64,000 nt of DNA. It comes from Negadavirga shengliensis (lineage in GTDB: Bacteria > Bacteroidota > Bacteroidia > Cytophagales > Cyclobacteriaceae). The notes under the pieces are model-generated. The model searched no databases, was not told where the DNA came from, and worked only from the letters and a program-made list of their open reading frames with translations. The stretch covers positions 248,001-312,000 of the forward strand of contig NZ_JBHSJJ010000006.1 in NCBI RefSeq assembly GCF_042652345.1, read 5' to 3'. Made by a program: the position numbers and the translations under genes. Positions 46,139 through 55,387 of this stretch are shown here, piece by piece (positions within the stretch are counted from its first letter, which is position 1; each line of letters begins with the position of its first letter).

Positions 46139-46519
46139 CTACTTCTGCTTTTTTCTTTTTTCCAAATTTACCTTTACGCGGAACTGTACGATTTTAACAA
46201 TCAAATCCAGAGGCATGGGTTTGGCGAGCGGAAACTGGACAGAGCCTTTTCCTGTTTTGTAGGAAGACAATTCTTGCTTGAAAAAGTCATTTTCCACGGG
46301 TACCGGATAAAAGCCGATATGCTTTTTGTAAGCAGCAAAATATACCAGATAGTGCCCGTGGAGATTAAATGTAGGCATGCCGTAACTGATGCTTTCTTCT
46401 GCTTCAGGTACAACATTTTTAATGGTTGCCCGGATTTCTTCAAGTACCCTTTGGGTTTCCTGGGGAAAGCCCGCAATGTATTCACTTATACTTTCAGCTT
46501 TTTTGTCTGTGGCGGACAT
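46139..46519 (-). CDS. DUF1801 (YdhG/YdeI-like) protein
   Basis: 126 residues from ATG 46519 (MSATDKKAESISEYIA); ATG 46528 would add three residues. DUF1801 pattern: EYIAGFPQETQRVLEEIRATIKNVVPEAEESISYGMPTF, then FAAYKKHIGFYPV, then KGSVQFPLAKPMPLDLIVKIVQFRV. The fold is related to frataxin-like iron-binding YdhG proteins, but an iron role for this one is unproven. Small cytoplasmic protein, probably in one unit with MmcQ-like gene 94 bp downstream. Confidence 0.88.
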   Translation of the reverse strand: MSATDKKAESISEYIAGFPQETQRVLEEIRATIKNVVPEAEESISYGMPTFNLHGHYLVYFAAYKKHIGFYPVPVENDFFKQELSSYKTGKGSVQFPLAKPMPLDLIVKIVQFRVKVNLEKRKKQK

Positions 46520-46794
46520 GGGGATCATCTGTTTTTATGTAAAGGTAAAACTTGAAAACCTGATTAAAAATGGCATAAAACGTCATATCATGGGGGTGAT
46601 TGCGAAATTCTTGTCTTTTAACCGGTAATGACGCTTGAACCCTAAAGATTGATGGATTTGACCAAATATTATAGGCGGGTCTGTAAATAGCTTGGGATGT
46701 ATTATCTTTGATAAGAGACGATGGGTATCTATTACCACCAGCATTTTCATTTTACGGAATTGCGTGCCCATAGGACAATAAATTAAAATGCTTT

Positions 46795-48147
46795 ATGATA
46801 AACCTACGAATACTTCTTTTGGGACTGATATTGATTGTATCATCCTGCCAGCCGGATTCCAAAGAGAAGAAAGACGGCCGGGTAAGTGATGGGAACAAAA
46901 AGATTGCTAAAGTGGATATTGCAGAAATTGAAGCGGGAATCAAAACTTATATTGAAAATAGGGAAAAGGAGGGGGAAGGTTATTTTCATTTGAGCGATAG
47001 CGACCATGATTTGCAACTGAAACTGGTCAGGGTGCATACGGAATATCTTTCCAACCTTGGTCCGGGCCGTTTTTTTGCCTGTGTGGATTTAGCCGATGTG
47101 AGCGGCGATGTTTACGATGTGGATTTTTTCATGGAGGGTGAACCGGGGAATATGACCGTCACGGAAACCACTGTTCACAAACTTAACGGTAAACCCAATT
47201 ATACCTGGAAACAGCAAAAGGACAAAACCTGGTACAGGGTTCCAGTGGAAGGGGCTTCAACAGATCTCTTGGGGGTGATCGAAGGACAGGATGAGTTTGA
47301 GTTCAGTTACCGGGCCAAACTGCCCAAAATCACCGAGGGAGCCAAAATGTGGATTCCCATGGCAAAGAGTGATAGTTTCCAAACGGTAAACCTGGTTTCT
47401 TTAAGGGCTCCCGGAACCCGGGAAATTCTGGAGGAAAAGGAAAACGGCAATACCATCTTATATCTGGAACTGGAACCGGGACACAGTGATGAAACGGTGG
47501 AAATCATCTATCACGTAAAGCGTCTGGAAAAAGGCCCTTACGAGGAAAAAGAAGCATTTTTAGACAAATATTTGGGTTCCAACAGGCTGATGCCGGTGGA
47601 CAGGCGCTTCCGGGAGATTGCCCTGGAGGCCATAGGAGACAAACGCAAAGACAGTAAACTGATGCAGGCCAGGGCCATCTATGATTATATTATAGACAAT
47701 ATGCGTTACATGAAATATGGGGATTACGGCAAAGGGGATGCGGTGTATGCCTGTGATGCAAAGACGGGCAATTGTACGGAGTTTCATTCACTTTTCATTT
47801 CATTGGCGAGGTCCGTGGATATTCCTGCACGTTTCTCGATAGGTGCATCTATCCCTTCAGAAAGGAATGAGGGTGGAATCGATGGGTATCATTGTTGGGC
47901 AGAATTTTATGCCGAGGGGAAATGGTGGCCTGTGGATATCAGTGAAGGCAATAAATACACGGCTTTAGCCACCTATTATTTTGGACGTCATCCTGCCAAC
48001 AGGATAGAATTGAGTCATGGAAGGGACATAGAAATTGTTCCCGGTCCCGAAGCAGGGCCTATTAATTTTCTGGTTTTTCCCATATTGGAAGTGGGGGGCA
48101 AGCCGGCCATAGTGGAAACTACCTTTTCTTTTACCCGAAACTCATAA
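46795..48147 (+). CDS. Transglutaminase-like lipoprotein
   Basis: 450 residues. Lipobox VSSC at Cys18. N-terminal beta-rich domain to about residue 230, then a transglutaminase-like core with nucleophile Cys in TGNCTEFHSLFISLARSVDIPAR (about residue 325), His in DGYHCWAEFY (about 365) and Asp in WWPVDISEG (about 382), so the Cys-His-Asp triad is complete. Probable periplasmic peptidase or amidase anchored to a membrane. It differs from the DUF3857 proteins at 7-11 kb, which lack an anchor. Single-gene unit followed by a hairpin shared with the opposite gene. Confidence 0.88.
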   Translation: MINLRILLLGLILIVSSCQPDSKEKKDGRVSDGNKKIAKVDIAEIEAGIKTYIENREKEGEGYFHLSDSDHDLQLKLVRVHTEYLSNLGPGRFFACVDLADVSGDVYDVDFFMEGEPGNMTVTETTVHKLNGKPNYTWKQQKDKTWYRVPVEGASTDLLGVIEGQDEFEFSYRAKLPKITEGAKMWIPMAKSDSFQTVNLVSLRAPGTREILEEKENGNTILYLELEPGHSDETVEIIYHVKRLEKGPYEEKEAFLDKYLGSNRLMPVDRRFREIALEAIGDKRKDSKLMQARAIYDYIIDNMRYMKYGDYGKGDAVYACDAKTGNCTEFHSLFISLARSVDIPARFSIGASIPSERNEGGIDGYHCWAEFYAEGKWWPVDISEGNKYTALATYYFGRHPANRIELSHGRDIEIVPGPEAGPINFLVFPILEVGGKPAIVETTFSFTRNS

Positions 48148-48161
48148 GAAAAAAGAACAAA

Positions 48162-48198
48162 AAATATCCGGAAATGAAAAAGCCTTTTCCGGATATTT
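48162..48198 (-). terminator. Terminator of the small lipoprotein gene
   Basis: Stem AAATATCCGGAAA / TTTTCCGGATATTT with a 10-nt loop. On the minus strand the stem runs into TTTTTT. It serves the minus-strand gene ending at 48259 and may also end the + gene ending at 48147. Confidence 0.75.
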
Positions 48199-48258
48199 GC
48201 GCACAATAGATCTTGTTTTTTTAAAACATTTTCACTTGTCTTAACTATTTGGACGCGC

Positions 48259-48429
48259 CTATTGTTCTGTAGGATGCTCCTCCTCAGTGGGATGCTCGTC
48301 TCCTTCCGAATGTTCGGTGTGGCTGGCTTCTTTTTTATTTCCGCATGAGACCAATGTGGCAGAAAATAAAAACCCAAATAGTGAGGCAAGTAACAAGAAA
48401 GATCGGAGTCCTTTAAGCCAATTTATCAT
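48259..48429 (-). CDS. Small lipoprotein rich in His and Glu
   Basis: 56 residues: basic-hydrophobic N-terminus (MINWLKGLRSFLLLASLFGF), lipobox LVSC at Cys29, then a short tail GNKKEASHTEHSEGDEHPTE followed by EEHPTEQ. The tail repeats E-H-P-T-E and contains four His among many acids, a pattern that could bind divalent metal. No family is recognised. Independently flanked by a downstream terminator. Too short for ordinary ORF filters. Reality is supported by signal, lipobox and terminator. Confidence 0.75.
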   Translation of the reverse strand: MINWLKGLRSFLLLASLFGFLFSATLVSCGNKKEASHTEHSEGDEHPTEEEHPTEQ

Positions 48430-48636
48430 ATCGTGTGGTTTTTATGGTTAACGATGATTTTTTAGGTGATATTTTTAAGTTAATCCAAATATACTATTAT
48501 TCATGGATAGTTGGTAATATTCTTTCTTCTATTAATGCCTCATTCTCCACCGCTCTAAAAAGCGACAAAATGATTTTTGTCATTGGACAGGAACCAACAA
48601 TCTCTGAAATTTATAATATGGATATCAAAAAAGAAG

Positions 48637-49533
48637 ATGATGCAAAAGTTGTTGTATGCTACTGACTTTTCCGAAAACGCCACCAAGGCCTTTGAATTTG
48701 CATTGAAAATCACTTATCAGTACGATGCTGAATTGACAATGATGCATGTTTTTGCCCTGCCTCATGCCTCGATGGACTACCCCAGTAGCTTTAATATACA
48801 AGAAATGCGGGGACAGGCCATTAATGATTTTCAGAAAAGCTTGAAGGACTTGTTTGAGGAATTTAACCGGGAAACCGGCAAAAAAACCAAGGTGGATTTC
48901 AGAGCAGTTGAGAATTCCTCTACAACAGAAGGCATAATAGAAGTAGCCAACGGGATTGACCCTGATTTGATCATAACCGGCACAAAAGGGGGCAGCAAAA
49001 TAAAAACTTTAATTTTTGGGAGTACTGCTGAATCCCTGATTGCCCGGTCACCTTTCCCCGTATTGGCCGTTCCTGAAAAAGCGGTTTATCAGGATTTCGC
49101 CAGGATTTTATTTGCGACTGATTTTTGTGAAGAGGATTTAACTGCGCTGTCCCATTGGGTTGGCGCTTTTCAGCCGTGGTCCCCTGAATTCACGCTGATC
49201 CATATCGACACACGAATCGATAAACCGGGCGATGATAAAATGGAAGAATTTAAAAGTTTGGTGGAGAAGAATATCGGTTATCAGAAAATAAAATTTCATC
49301 TGCTGTTTGCGGACACCCTTCAGGATTATGACAGTTTGAGTCTTTTTCTCCAAAGAAATGAGTTTGATCTGTTGCTCATGTATGTGAAACCCAGAGAAGG
49401 GTTTATGGACAACCTATTTCATCATGACATGGTGAAGAAAATGGAATCCCGTACGCCTGTTCCTCTTTTGAGTTATAATAAGTTTTGTGTGGACAAGTGG
49501 GATGAAGTTGAAAACCACAGGGAAAAGACCTGA
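48637..49533 (+). CDS. Tandem universal stress protein (UspA family)
   Basis: 298 residues from ATG 48637; the next ATG (48640) is equally possible. Two UspA domains: first about 1-147 (KLLYATDFSENATKAFEFALKI, GTKGGSKIKTLIFGSTAESLIARSPFPVLAVPE) and second about 153-285 (ARILFATDFCEEDLTALSHWV). The first has the ATP-binding pattern G-x2-G-x9-G-S (TKGGSKIKTLIFGST); the second lacks it. Such double-domain USPs are common in Bacteroidota. Cytoplasmic stress protein with unknown partner. Confidence 0.92.
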   Translation: MMQKLLYATDFSENATKAFEFALKITYQYDAELTMMHVFALPHASMDYPSSFNIQEMRGQAINDFQKSLKDLFEEFNRETGKKTKVDFRAVENSSTTEGIIEVANGIDPDLIITGTKGGSKIKTLIFGSTAESLIARSPFPVLAVPEKAVYQDFARILFATDFCEEDLTALSHWVGAFQPWSPEFTLIHIDTRIDKPGDDKMEEFKSLVEKNIGYQKIKFHLLFADTLQDYDSLSLFLQRNEFDLLLMYVKPREGFMDNLFHHDMVKKMESRTPVPLLSYNKFCVDKWDEVENHREKT

Positions 49534-49771
49534 AATTAGGACCCAACAAGTGTCCGGTGGTTTCATGAACTGGCGATTAAATAATACAGCCATGAGTTTT
49601 GCCGGAATTGTAAACCCTTTGATCCACGTGGATGAGATTTTTTTAAACATGATGAAATTCCCGGAAAAGAGATTTTCCTGGATTTTTGGTGAGTGAAGGG
49701 CCTTACATTGAATACGATAAGGAAAGTTATGAATCACTGACTAAAAAATTGAAGGATAAGCAGATCGGAAT
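49534..49771. other. Gap with a coding-like fragment
   Basis: No intact gene. The plus-strand stretch 49690-49783 reads EGPYIEYDKESYESLTKKLK then DKQIGIYRS before TGA, and 49561-49690 also looks codon-like in another frame. This may be the frameshifted remnant of a short gene; the family is not recognised. Confidence 0.35.
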
Positions 49772-50587
49772 TTATCGATCGTGACTAAATGGTAAAGTCT
49801 TTAAAAATACCTTCATCTGTGGGATTATTGCTGCGGCCAACTCATCCACTGTATGAATATGCTGCCAATCGATTCCGGTACCTAATGTCGCGTTAGGTAT
49901 GAATTTCAAATATTGTTGGCCGGTGTCTGTGTTGTGTCTGGGATCATTACCGGGGATGATGAGGGTAGGGGAAATGATACCTGACAATTGTTTCCAGCTT
50001 GCTAACCTTTGGCTGTGAACAATGGCCATGGCGGCTGAAAAACTACGGGGATCGGTTCTGGGGAAGGCTGCCCTGACCATGGATTGTATGACAGGAGCCA
50101 GGTTACCCATAAAGGGATTCCAGGCTGCTTCAAGCCCACCTTGTATGGCCATTTCACCGCACTTGTTCATCAGTTCAATTTCTTTTTTGGAGGAACCTTC
50201 GCCGTCATTATCAAAAGTTTCCGGACTGATCAGGATAGTGGCTTGTACCCTTTCGGGATTGGAATATGCCACCCTTTCGGCTATGGATGAACCCAGGCCC
50301 ATCCCACAAATCACAGTCTTTTTCAGGTCTAAATGGTCCATCAATGAAATGACATCCCTCGCATACTGTTGCCAGTTATGTTTGTCCCTGTCCAGACAAA
50401 TTGATTCACCGTATCCGCGGATATCCGGAAAAACAACCTGGTAATCATTCTTAAGCAGCTTTGCGAAGGGGATGATACTCTGCCGGTCAGGTCCTCCACC
50501 ATGCAATATGATTATGGATGGGCCTTCTCCAAGAGTGCTGGAGTATAAAGGCATGTTGTCATCGCCGAGGTATTGAATATGTTTCAT
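49772..50587 (-). CDS. Alpha/beta-hydrolase-fold protein lacking the nucleophile serine
   Basis: 271 residues from ATG 50587 (MKHIQYLGDD), chosen because the longer ORF overlaps the DoxX gene. Alpha/beta-hydrolase features: oxyanion HGGGPDRQS at residues 29-37, FPDIRGYGES at 53-62, Asp in PGNDPRHN and His in DWQHIHTVDE. The nucleophile elbow, normally G-x-S-x-G, reads GMGLG at residues 95-99, with Gly97 where Ser should be. It therefore cannot be an ordinary hydrolase and may be a binding protein, a cofactorless oxygenase-like protein or an inactive paralogue. Third gene of a Crp-DoxX-hydrolase operon. Confidence 0.82.
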   Translation of the reverse strand: MKHIQYLGDDNMPLYSSTLGEGPSIIILHGGGPDRQSIIPFAKLLKNDYQVVFPDIRGYGESICLDRDKHNWQQYARDVISLMDHLDLKKTVICGMGLGSSIAERVAYSNPERVQATILISPETFDNDGEGSSKKEIELMNKCGEMAIQGGLEAAWNPFMGNLAPVIQSMVRAAFPRTDPRSFSAAMAIVHSQRLASWKQLSGIISPTLIIPGNDPRHNTDTGQQYLKFIPNATLGTGIDWQHIHTVDELAAAIIPQMKVFLKTLPFSHDR

Positions 50588-50625
50588 GAATTTTCCATTT
50601 TTTATAATACACAACATTGCAGTGT

Positions 50626-51084
50626 TTACTTGTAGGCCAAAATGGCACTTATGTAAATCCATACAATAAACAGAAGCTGAAGCGGTAATCTGAACCAAAG
50701 GTAGTCGGCTCCCATTCCAGTCAGGTTAGCTTTCTGAAAATCAATGTGATGTATGGCTGCATGGATGTTGGCAGGCAACACCAGAACAAAAAATGCAATT
50801 AAAAGCCATGCCGTTGGGAATATGAGTTGGGGTATCAAAAGCCCTACAGCAGCACCTATTTCAATCGCTCCTGTAAAGTAAACCAATTCTGTTTTATAAG
50901 GAATAAAAGCAGGAATCATCATGGACATCCCTTCAGTAAAGACAAAATGACCGATTGCAGTAAATAAAAGCATGGCGGACATGGCTATTCTTCCGGATAA
51001 GCGAAGGTCGTAAAACCCTCTCAATATTTTAATAGCAATTACAGCTATTACAAAGGATACAAGCAAGACAATTAATGGTTTCAT
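50626..51084 (-). CDS. DoxX-family membrane protein
   Basis: 152 residues with four predicted TM helices (LIVLLVSFVIAVIAIKIL, IAMSAMLLFTAIGHFVF, AAVGLLIPQLIFPTAWLLIAFFVLVLP, LPLQLLFIVWIYISAILAY) and the DoxX-type FTGAIEIGAAVGLL. DoxX proteins of this type are small inner-membrane proteins of unclear function. 54 bp after the Crp gene's stop and 38 bp before the hydrolase start, so likely controlled by that Crp-type regulator. Confidence 0.88.
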   Translation of the reverse strand: MKPLIVLLVSFVIAVIAIKILRGFYDLRLSGRIAMSAMLLFTAIGHFVFTEGMSMMIPAFIPYKTELVYFTGAIEIGAAVGLLIPQLIFPTAWLLIAFFVLVLPANIHAAIHHIDFQKANLTGMGADYLWFRLPLQLLFIVWIYISAILAYK

Positions 51085-51138
51085 TTCTTTTTTTCTACAA
51101 AACTCGTTATCCGGTTCCCATGAAACAATGAACCCAGG

Positions 51139-51708
51139 TTAAGAAATCCGCCTTCTTATCCTGCTCAGGGCTTGTGGTGTGACACCAATATAGGAAGCTA
51201 TATATTTGAGAGGTATCTTTCGGATAAGTTCAGGCCTTTGCGCAAACAGATCCAGGTACCTTTCTTCAGCTGTTTTGTCCAATAGTGAAAGTTCCCGCTT
51301 GGATTTAACCAGAAACTGGTTTTCCGCGTTTTTCCGTCCAATCTCATTGCCTATTTTAGTATGGGCATATACCTCCTGCAAGTCCTTGTAGTCGATCTGC
51401 CACAGGACGGTATCGGTCAACGCCTGAATTTCATATGGGCAATGGGTCTGGGTCAAAAAGGAATCGTAAGCACTCACAAAACTTCCGGAAAACGAAAAAC
51501 CGAATGTTAAATCCTCGCCTGCTTTGGGCATATACAATCTCACGATCCCAGTCTCAACATAGGAAAGATGGCGCTCTGTTTTTCCCTGCTGTAGGATCGT
51601 CGCCTTTTTTGGGAAAAACACTTTTTTTAACCGTAACTTGAAAAAATTCCAATCCTCATCACATAGAATGGCAAAACTTTCTAAATATGAGCGTATACCT
51701 TCCACCAT
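51139..51708 (-). CDS. Crp/Fnr-family transcription regulator
   Basis: 189 residues. N-terminal cyclic-nucleotide-binding fold (about 25-115: ILQQGKTERHLSYVETGIVRLY) without the conserved cAMP-binding Arg-Ser motif, and a C-terminal HTH (IPLKYIASYIGVTPQALSRIRR, about 165-187). Typical of the divergent Bacteroidota Crp-like group, which sense unknown ligands. It heads an operon with DoxX and hydrolase genes, so it may regulate it. Similar in form to the regulator at 60.7 kb. Confidence 0.92.
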   Translation of the reverse strand: MVEGIRSYLESFAILCDEDWNFFKLRLKKVFFPKKATILQQGKTERHLSYVETGIVRLYMPKAGEDLTFGFSFSGSFVSAYDSFLTQTHCPYEIQALTDTVLWQIDYKDLQEVYAHTKIGNEIGRKNAENQFLVKSKRELSLLDKTAEERYLDLFAQRPELIRKIPLKYIASYIGVTPQALSRIRRRIS

Positions 51709-52214
51709 AGGAAAATCTATAATTACCTTTCTTTTTGATAATTTCCTTTTTACGCTTTAAAGTTAAGGATATTATTGATGGAGGAAGGGGTTTCCAGGGA
51801 TTTCTCTCTGGCGAGAAGAAGAGGACCTCTGGCATCCCGGCTTTCATGGATAGGAAGCGGTATCGATTACCCGTTTCGAGTATCCATCACCAGGTTTAAT
51901 CGGCTTTTTCCACAGTTGCTGAGATAGCCTCCTGATATGATGTTCTCGAATGGTCTTCCTAACGCTTTGTCTAGCGTACCCTATATTTTTACTGTATTCC
52001 GGATTTGCTTCTGGATTTTTTTTGTATTATTTAAAGATAAAAAGATTCTAATCATCTCTGCATAAACTCCAATAATGAAAAAAAAACAAAAAAAAGTTTT
52101 CTTTTGTTTGTGTAGATAATTATTTGGTAAATGATAAAACTACATTTATATTATTTTTTATTAATTTTTTTTTCTTTAGTTTTAGACGCTTAATCATTTT
52201 TCCCCAATTTTACT
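51709..52214. other. AT-rich intergenic region
   Basis: No gene is supported. Divergent promoters of the Crp operon (-) and the PAS kinase (+) must lie here. Long A and T runs near 52075-52180. Confidence 0.5.
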
Positions 52215-53693
52215 ATGAACTTAAATTTCCTTTTTCAGGAATCTTTTGATCGTTTTCCTGATGGTATTGTTATATGCAATACCAAGGCGCAAATCCTTCT
52301 TGCCAATAAAAAAGCAGAAGAACTGTTTGGGTATTCCCCGGGGGAGTTGGTTTCAAAGAACATAGAAATTTTAATACCTGATTCCTTTAAAAGCCACCAT
52401 GCTGTATACTTTGAAAAATATGCTTTAAATCCGGTTTCAAGAAACATGTCTTCCAGAAACTTTTTAAAGGGATTAAGAAAAGATGGGGATGAATTTTACG
52501 TGTCTGTAGCCATTAACTCAATTAAAGATGACGAACTGTACCTGATAGCGACAATCAGGGATATTTCTGATTTCATAGATTTAAATATTCAATTAGAAAA
52601 AGTACATGCCCAGCTTAAGGAGGCCCTGAAAATAAGCAATTTGGGCAATTGGGAAAACAATCTGGTAGGTGGGACGCTTTTTTGGTCTGAGGAGGTTTTT
52701 GAAATTTTTGACATAGACCCCAAAGAATGGAAGCCCTCTTATCAGTCATTTATAGAATTGGTGCACCCGGATGATCGTCAGTTGCTAGTGGAATCATATA
52801 CAAATTCCCTAAAAAATAATATCCCGTACAATATTGTCCATAGATATATCACTCCTGGCGGAGAGCTTAAATATTTGCGGGAAAGGGGACAAAATCATTA
52901 TGATGATAAAGGAAAGCCAATTAAGTCTGTTGGTACTGTTCAGGATGTGACATTGTTTCAAAATCAAAAAATTCTTCTTAAGGAATACATTAAGAAGGTA
53001 GAGCTCAAAAATCAGGAATTAGAAGAATACACTTATGTAGCTGCCCATGACCTTCAGGACCCGGTGAGCAACATCCGGGGCCTTATAGAAGTTGCCATTG
53101 ATGTGATTCAAAACAATGATTCGAAAAGTACCGATGTCATTAAATATTTAGAACTGGTCAAAAAATCAGGTGAAAGGCTCACCAAACTCATTAGCGGGTT
53201 AATGGAAACTGCCCGACTTGGTAAGGGCAATTCATTTACGGAAGTGGATACCAAAAAAACAGTGTCAGAGGTGCTTCAAGATCTCAGATTGAAAATCACC
53301 TCAAACAATGCCAACATAGATTTTTCCAATCTACCTGTTGTACAGGGTAATGAATTCGAATTGCGGCTGCTTTTTCAAAATTTGATTTCGAACGCTATAA
53401 AATACCGCAAAAAAGACACAACCCCCATAATTAAAATAGATTGTCATGACTCCGGGCATGAGTGGCTTTTTTCAGTAGAAGACAATGGCTTGGGGATAGA
53501 GGCGAAGCACAAAGACACTTTATTTAAAATGTTCAGGAGACTACATGGATCGGATGAGATTGAAGGAACAGGTATTGGTTTGGCCCAATGCAAGAAAATC
53601 GTCAGCCTGCATAAAGGTGAAATCTGGTTTGAATCAAATTTTGGGGAAGGGACAATATTTTATTTTACTTTAAACAAACAGCAATCATGGTGA
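52215..53693 (+). CDS. PAS-domain sensor histidine kinase
   Basis: 492 residues, no TM segment, so a cytoplasmic sensor. PAS domain about 10-120 (FDRFPDGIVICNTKAQILLANKKAEELFGYSPGEL), second PAS/PAC about 140-255 (WSEEVFEIFDIDPKEW), a coiled-coil, then the H-box YVAAHDLQDPVSNIRG with phosphoacceptor His278. HATPase domain: N-box LISNAIKYR near 390-400, G1 DNGLGI and G2 GTGIGLAQCKKIV. The HDLQ-P type of H-box resembles bacteriophytochrome kinases. Its stop overlaps the start of the response-regulator gene by 7 bp, so they form a matched pair. The signal is unknown. Confidence 0.95.
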   Translation: MNLNFLFQESFDRFPDGIVICNTKAQILLANKKAEELFGYSPGELVSKNIEILIPDSFKSHHAVYFEKYALNPVSRNMSSRNFLKGLRKDGDEFYVSVAINSIKDDELYLIATIRDISDFIDLNIQLEKVHAQLKEALKISNLGNWENNLVGGTLFWSEEVFEIFDIDPKEWKPSYQSFIELVHPDDRQLLVESYTNSLKNNIPYNIVHRYITPGGELKYLRERGQNHYDDKGKPIKSVGTVQDVTLFQNQKILLKEYIKKVELKNQELEEYTYVAAHDLQDPVSNIRGLIEVAIDVIQNNDSKSTDVIKYLELVKKSGERLTKLISGLMETARLGKGNSFTEVDTKKTVSEVLQDLRLKITSNNANIDFSNLPVVQGNEFELRLLFQNLISNAIKYRKKDTTPIIKIDCHDSGHEWLFSVEDNGLGIEAKHKDTLFKMFRRLHGSDEIEGTGIGLAQCKKIVSLHKGEIWFESNFGEGTIFYFTLNKQQSW

Positions 53694-54127
53694 ATAAAGT
53701 AGAGTTAAGACAAATCATGTTGGTAGACGATAATGATATTGTTAATTTCCTCAGTTTTGAAAATCTCAATAGGATAGGTTTTTCCAAACCGATAGACTGC
53801 TTTAAAAATGGGAGAGAAGCCATGGATTTTATACAGTCCATGACTGGACCCCACGATTTGTATGCCTGCGATTGCCCCATACTGATATTCCTGGATATCA
53901 ATATGCCAATAATGAATGGCTGGGAATTTCTTGATGCTTTTAAAGACCTCGATAGGGAAGTCAAATCATTGTTTAGGATCATTGTCCTGACAAGTTCTTT
54001 TAATCCGGATGATAAGGAAAAAGCCTTAAAATATGAGGAGGTACTGTTTTTCTTGAATAAACCACTCAGTTCAGAAAACTTATCTTTTCTATCCGGTAAT
54101 ACTTTCGTGGACAACTCTGACCACTGA
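53687..54127 (+). CDS. Single-domain response regulator
   Basis: 146 residues: receiver domain only, with acidic pair Asp14-Asp15, phosphoacceptor Asp70 in LIFLDINMPIMNGWEF, and Lys near 123 in FLNKPLSSENL. No output domain, so it works through phosphotransfer or protein contacts, as in phytochrome-associated single-domain regulators. Overlaps the kinase gene by 7 bp. Confidence 0.93.
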   Translation: MVNKVELRQIMLVDDNDIVNFLSFENLNRIGFSKPIDCFKNGREAMDFIQSMTGPHDLYACDCPILIFLDINMPIMNGWEFLDAFKDLDREVKSLFRIIVLTSSFNPDDKEKALKYEEVLFFLNKPLSSENLSFLSGNTFVDNSDH

Positions 54128-54132
54128 TTAGA

Positions 54133-54351
54133 TCAACCTTCCCGAAAAGCGTTTAGGTTTATCTTAAACATCGATTGAATTGGGTAACATTTGTGCATAT
54201 TCAAGATAAAGCACCACATCTTTGACAGTAAATTTTGCAGTGGTGTATTTTTTTCCAGGTTTATTCCGACCAGTTGGTCATATAAATCTTTGGGATCAGC
54301 CAAGGCCACCTTTTGGTACAGTTTGACGACATTTTTGATTCTATAATCCAT
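54133..54351 (-). CDS. Small hypothetical protein
   Basis: 72 residues (MDYRIKNVVKLYQKVALADP ... QLVGINLEKNTPLQNLLSKM), converging on the response regulator with 5 bp between stops. Amino-acid composition is plausible for a soluble helical protein, but no family, signal or RBS supports it. It may be a chance ORF. Confidence 0.3.
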   Translation of the reverse strand: MDYRIKNVVKLYQKVALADPKDLYDQLVGINLEKNTPLQNLLSKMWCFILNMHKCYPIQSMFKINLNAFREG

Positions 54352-54911
54352 GTTTTTTTCTTGTGACGGATTTAACCTGGCATGCTACATCTAAAAATTC
54401 GGGGCAATGTAACATGACAGGATATACAACCCTTCCACCTAATCTCCCGGGAGATGAAGGAGGGTCTAGATACTGGGAATCTTAAAATGGGGAAGGCGGA
54501 GAACACTCCGCCTTCTGGATAACATAAGACATTAACTTTGCAGGGTAATTCTATGTTATCAGCTAAACCAAACCCTATTTTTAATTACTGAAAGGTTGTC
54601 CACCGGAAAAACTTTCATCTCAATCAAGGGAATTGCTGTCAGTGGTTTGTTGTCATCACCAGGATTTGTTGTAATAAAGGTATCACTTATTGGTTACGTT
54701 CTAGGTGATGCAAATCATCGGATTTCTACAATTTTGTCATGGCACAGCTTCAACCGGGAATAAGAAATCCAAGTTTTTTTGAGTACATGGGAAACAAAAT
54801 GTCATCGCATAGAACAATAGTTAATTGTTATAGTATAAGATTTAAAAATGATAATTTTGAAACATGATTTGAATTGCTAAACCCATGTTTGTCTTAAAAA
54901 ACTACCCCCAC
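54352..54911. other. Gap without supported gene
   Basis: 560 bp with no convincing ORF on either strand and no recognised RNA. The 3' end should contain the promoter of the lipoprotein at 54912. Confidence 0.45.
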
Positions 54912-55334
54912 ATGAAAAAGCTATTGAGAAGTTTAGTAGGATTGATAATAATCTCCGGTATACTTTCAGGATGTGTTTCGTCAGGAATGCATATGTCTTC
55001 TTCTTTGACCAATGTCCAATTGTCAGAAGCAAATTACCGGATAGTAGCCAGATCTGTCTCGGGAGAGGCCAAGGCCGGATATCTTTTTGGGGCCTCTTTT
55101 GGTGTGGGTATGTATGCCCAGGTGTTTGGGATTGCCCGCATAAGTGGAGATAAAGCTTTATACAAATCGGCCATGGACAATCTGTGGAGCAATTATGAAG
55201 CAAAGTATGGCGAGGTGGAAGGGAAAAACCTGGCTTTGATCAATGTGCGTTATGATATAGAGGCGCTTAACCTGTTCGTCTATACCCAGCCTGTTTTAAC
55301 CATACAGGCCGACGTTATTGAATTTACTAACTAA
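54912..55334 (+). CDS. Lipoprotein, DUF6567-like
   Basis: 140 residues from ATG 54912, chosen because it begins the signal sequence (MKKLLRSLVGLIIISG) with lipobox LSGC at Cys20. The mature part NVQLSEANYRIVARSVSGEAKAGYLFGASFG and YSAMDNL-like helix resemble DUF6567-type lipoproteins of Bacteroidota, but this assignment is from memory and uncertain. It has no Cys other than the lipidated one. Single-gene unit converging on a SnoaL-like gene. Confidence 0.75.
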   Translation: MKKLLRSLVGLIIISGILSGCVSSGMHMSSSLTNVQLSEANYRIVARSVSGEAKAGYLFGASFGVGMYAQVFGIARISGDKALYKSAMDNLWSNYEAKYGEVEGKNLALINVRYDIEALNLFVYTQPVLTIQADVIEFTN

Positions 55335-55387
55335 GGATAAAGGTCACCATTTTATTCAGCGGAACCTTTATCCCTTAGCTTTCTCTT

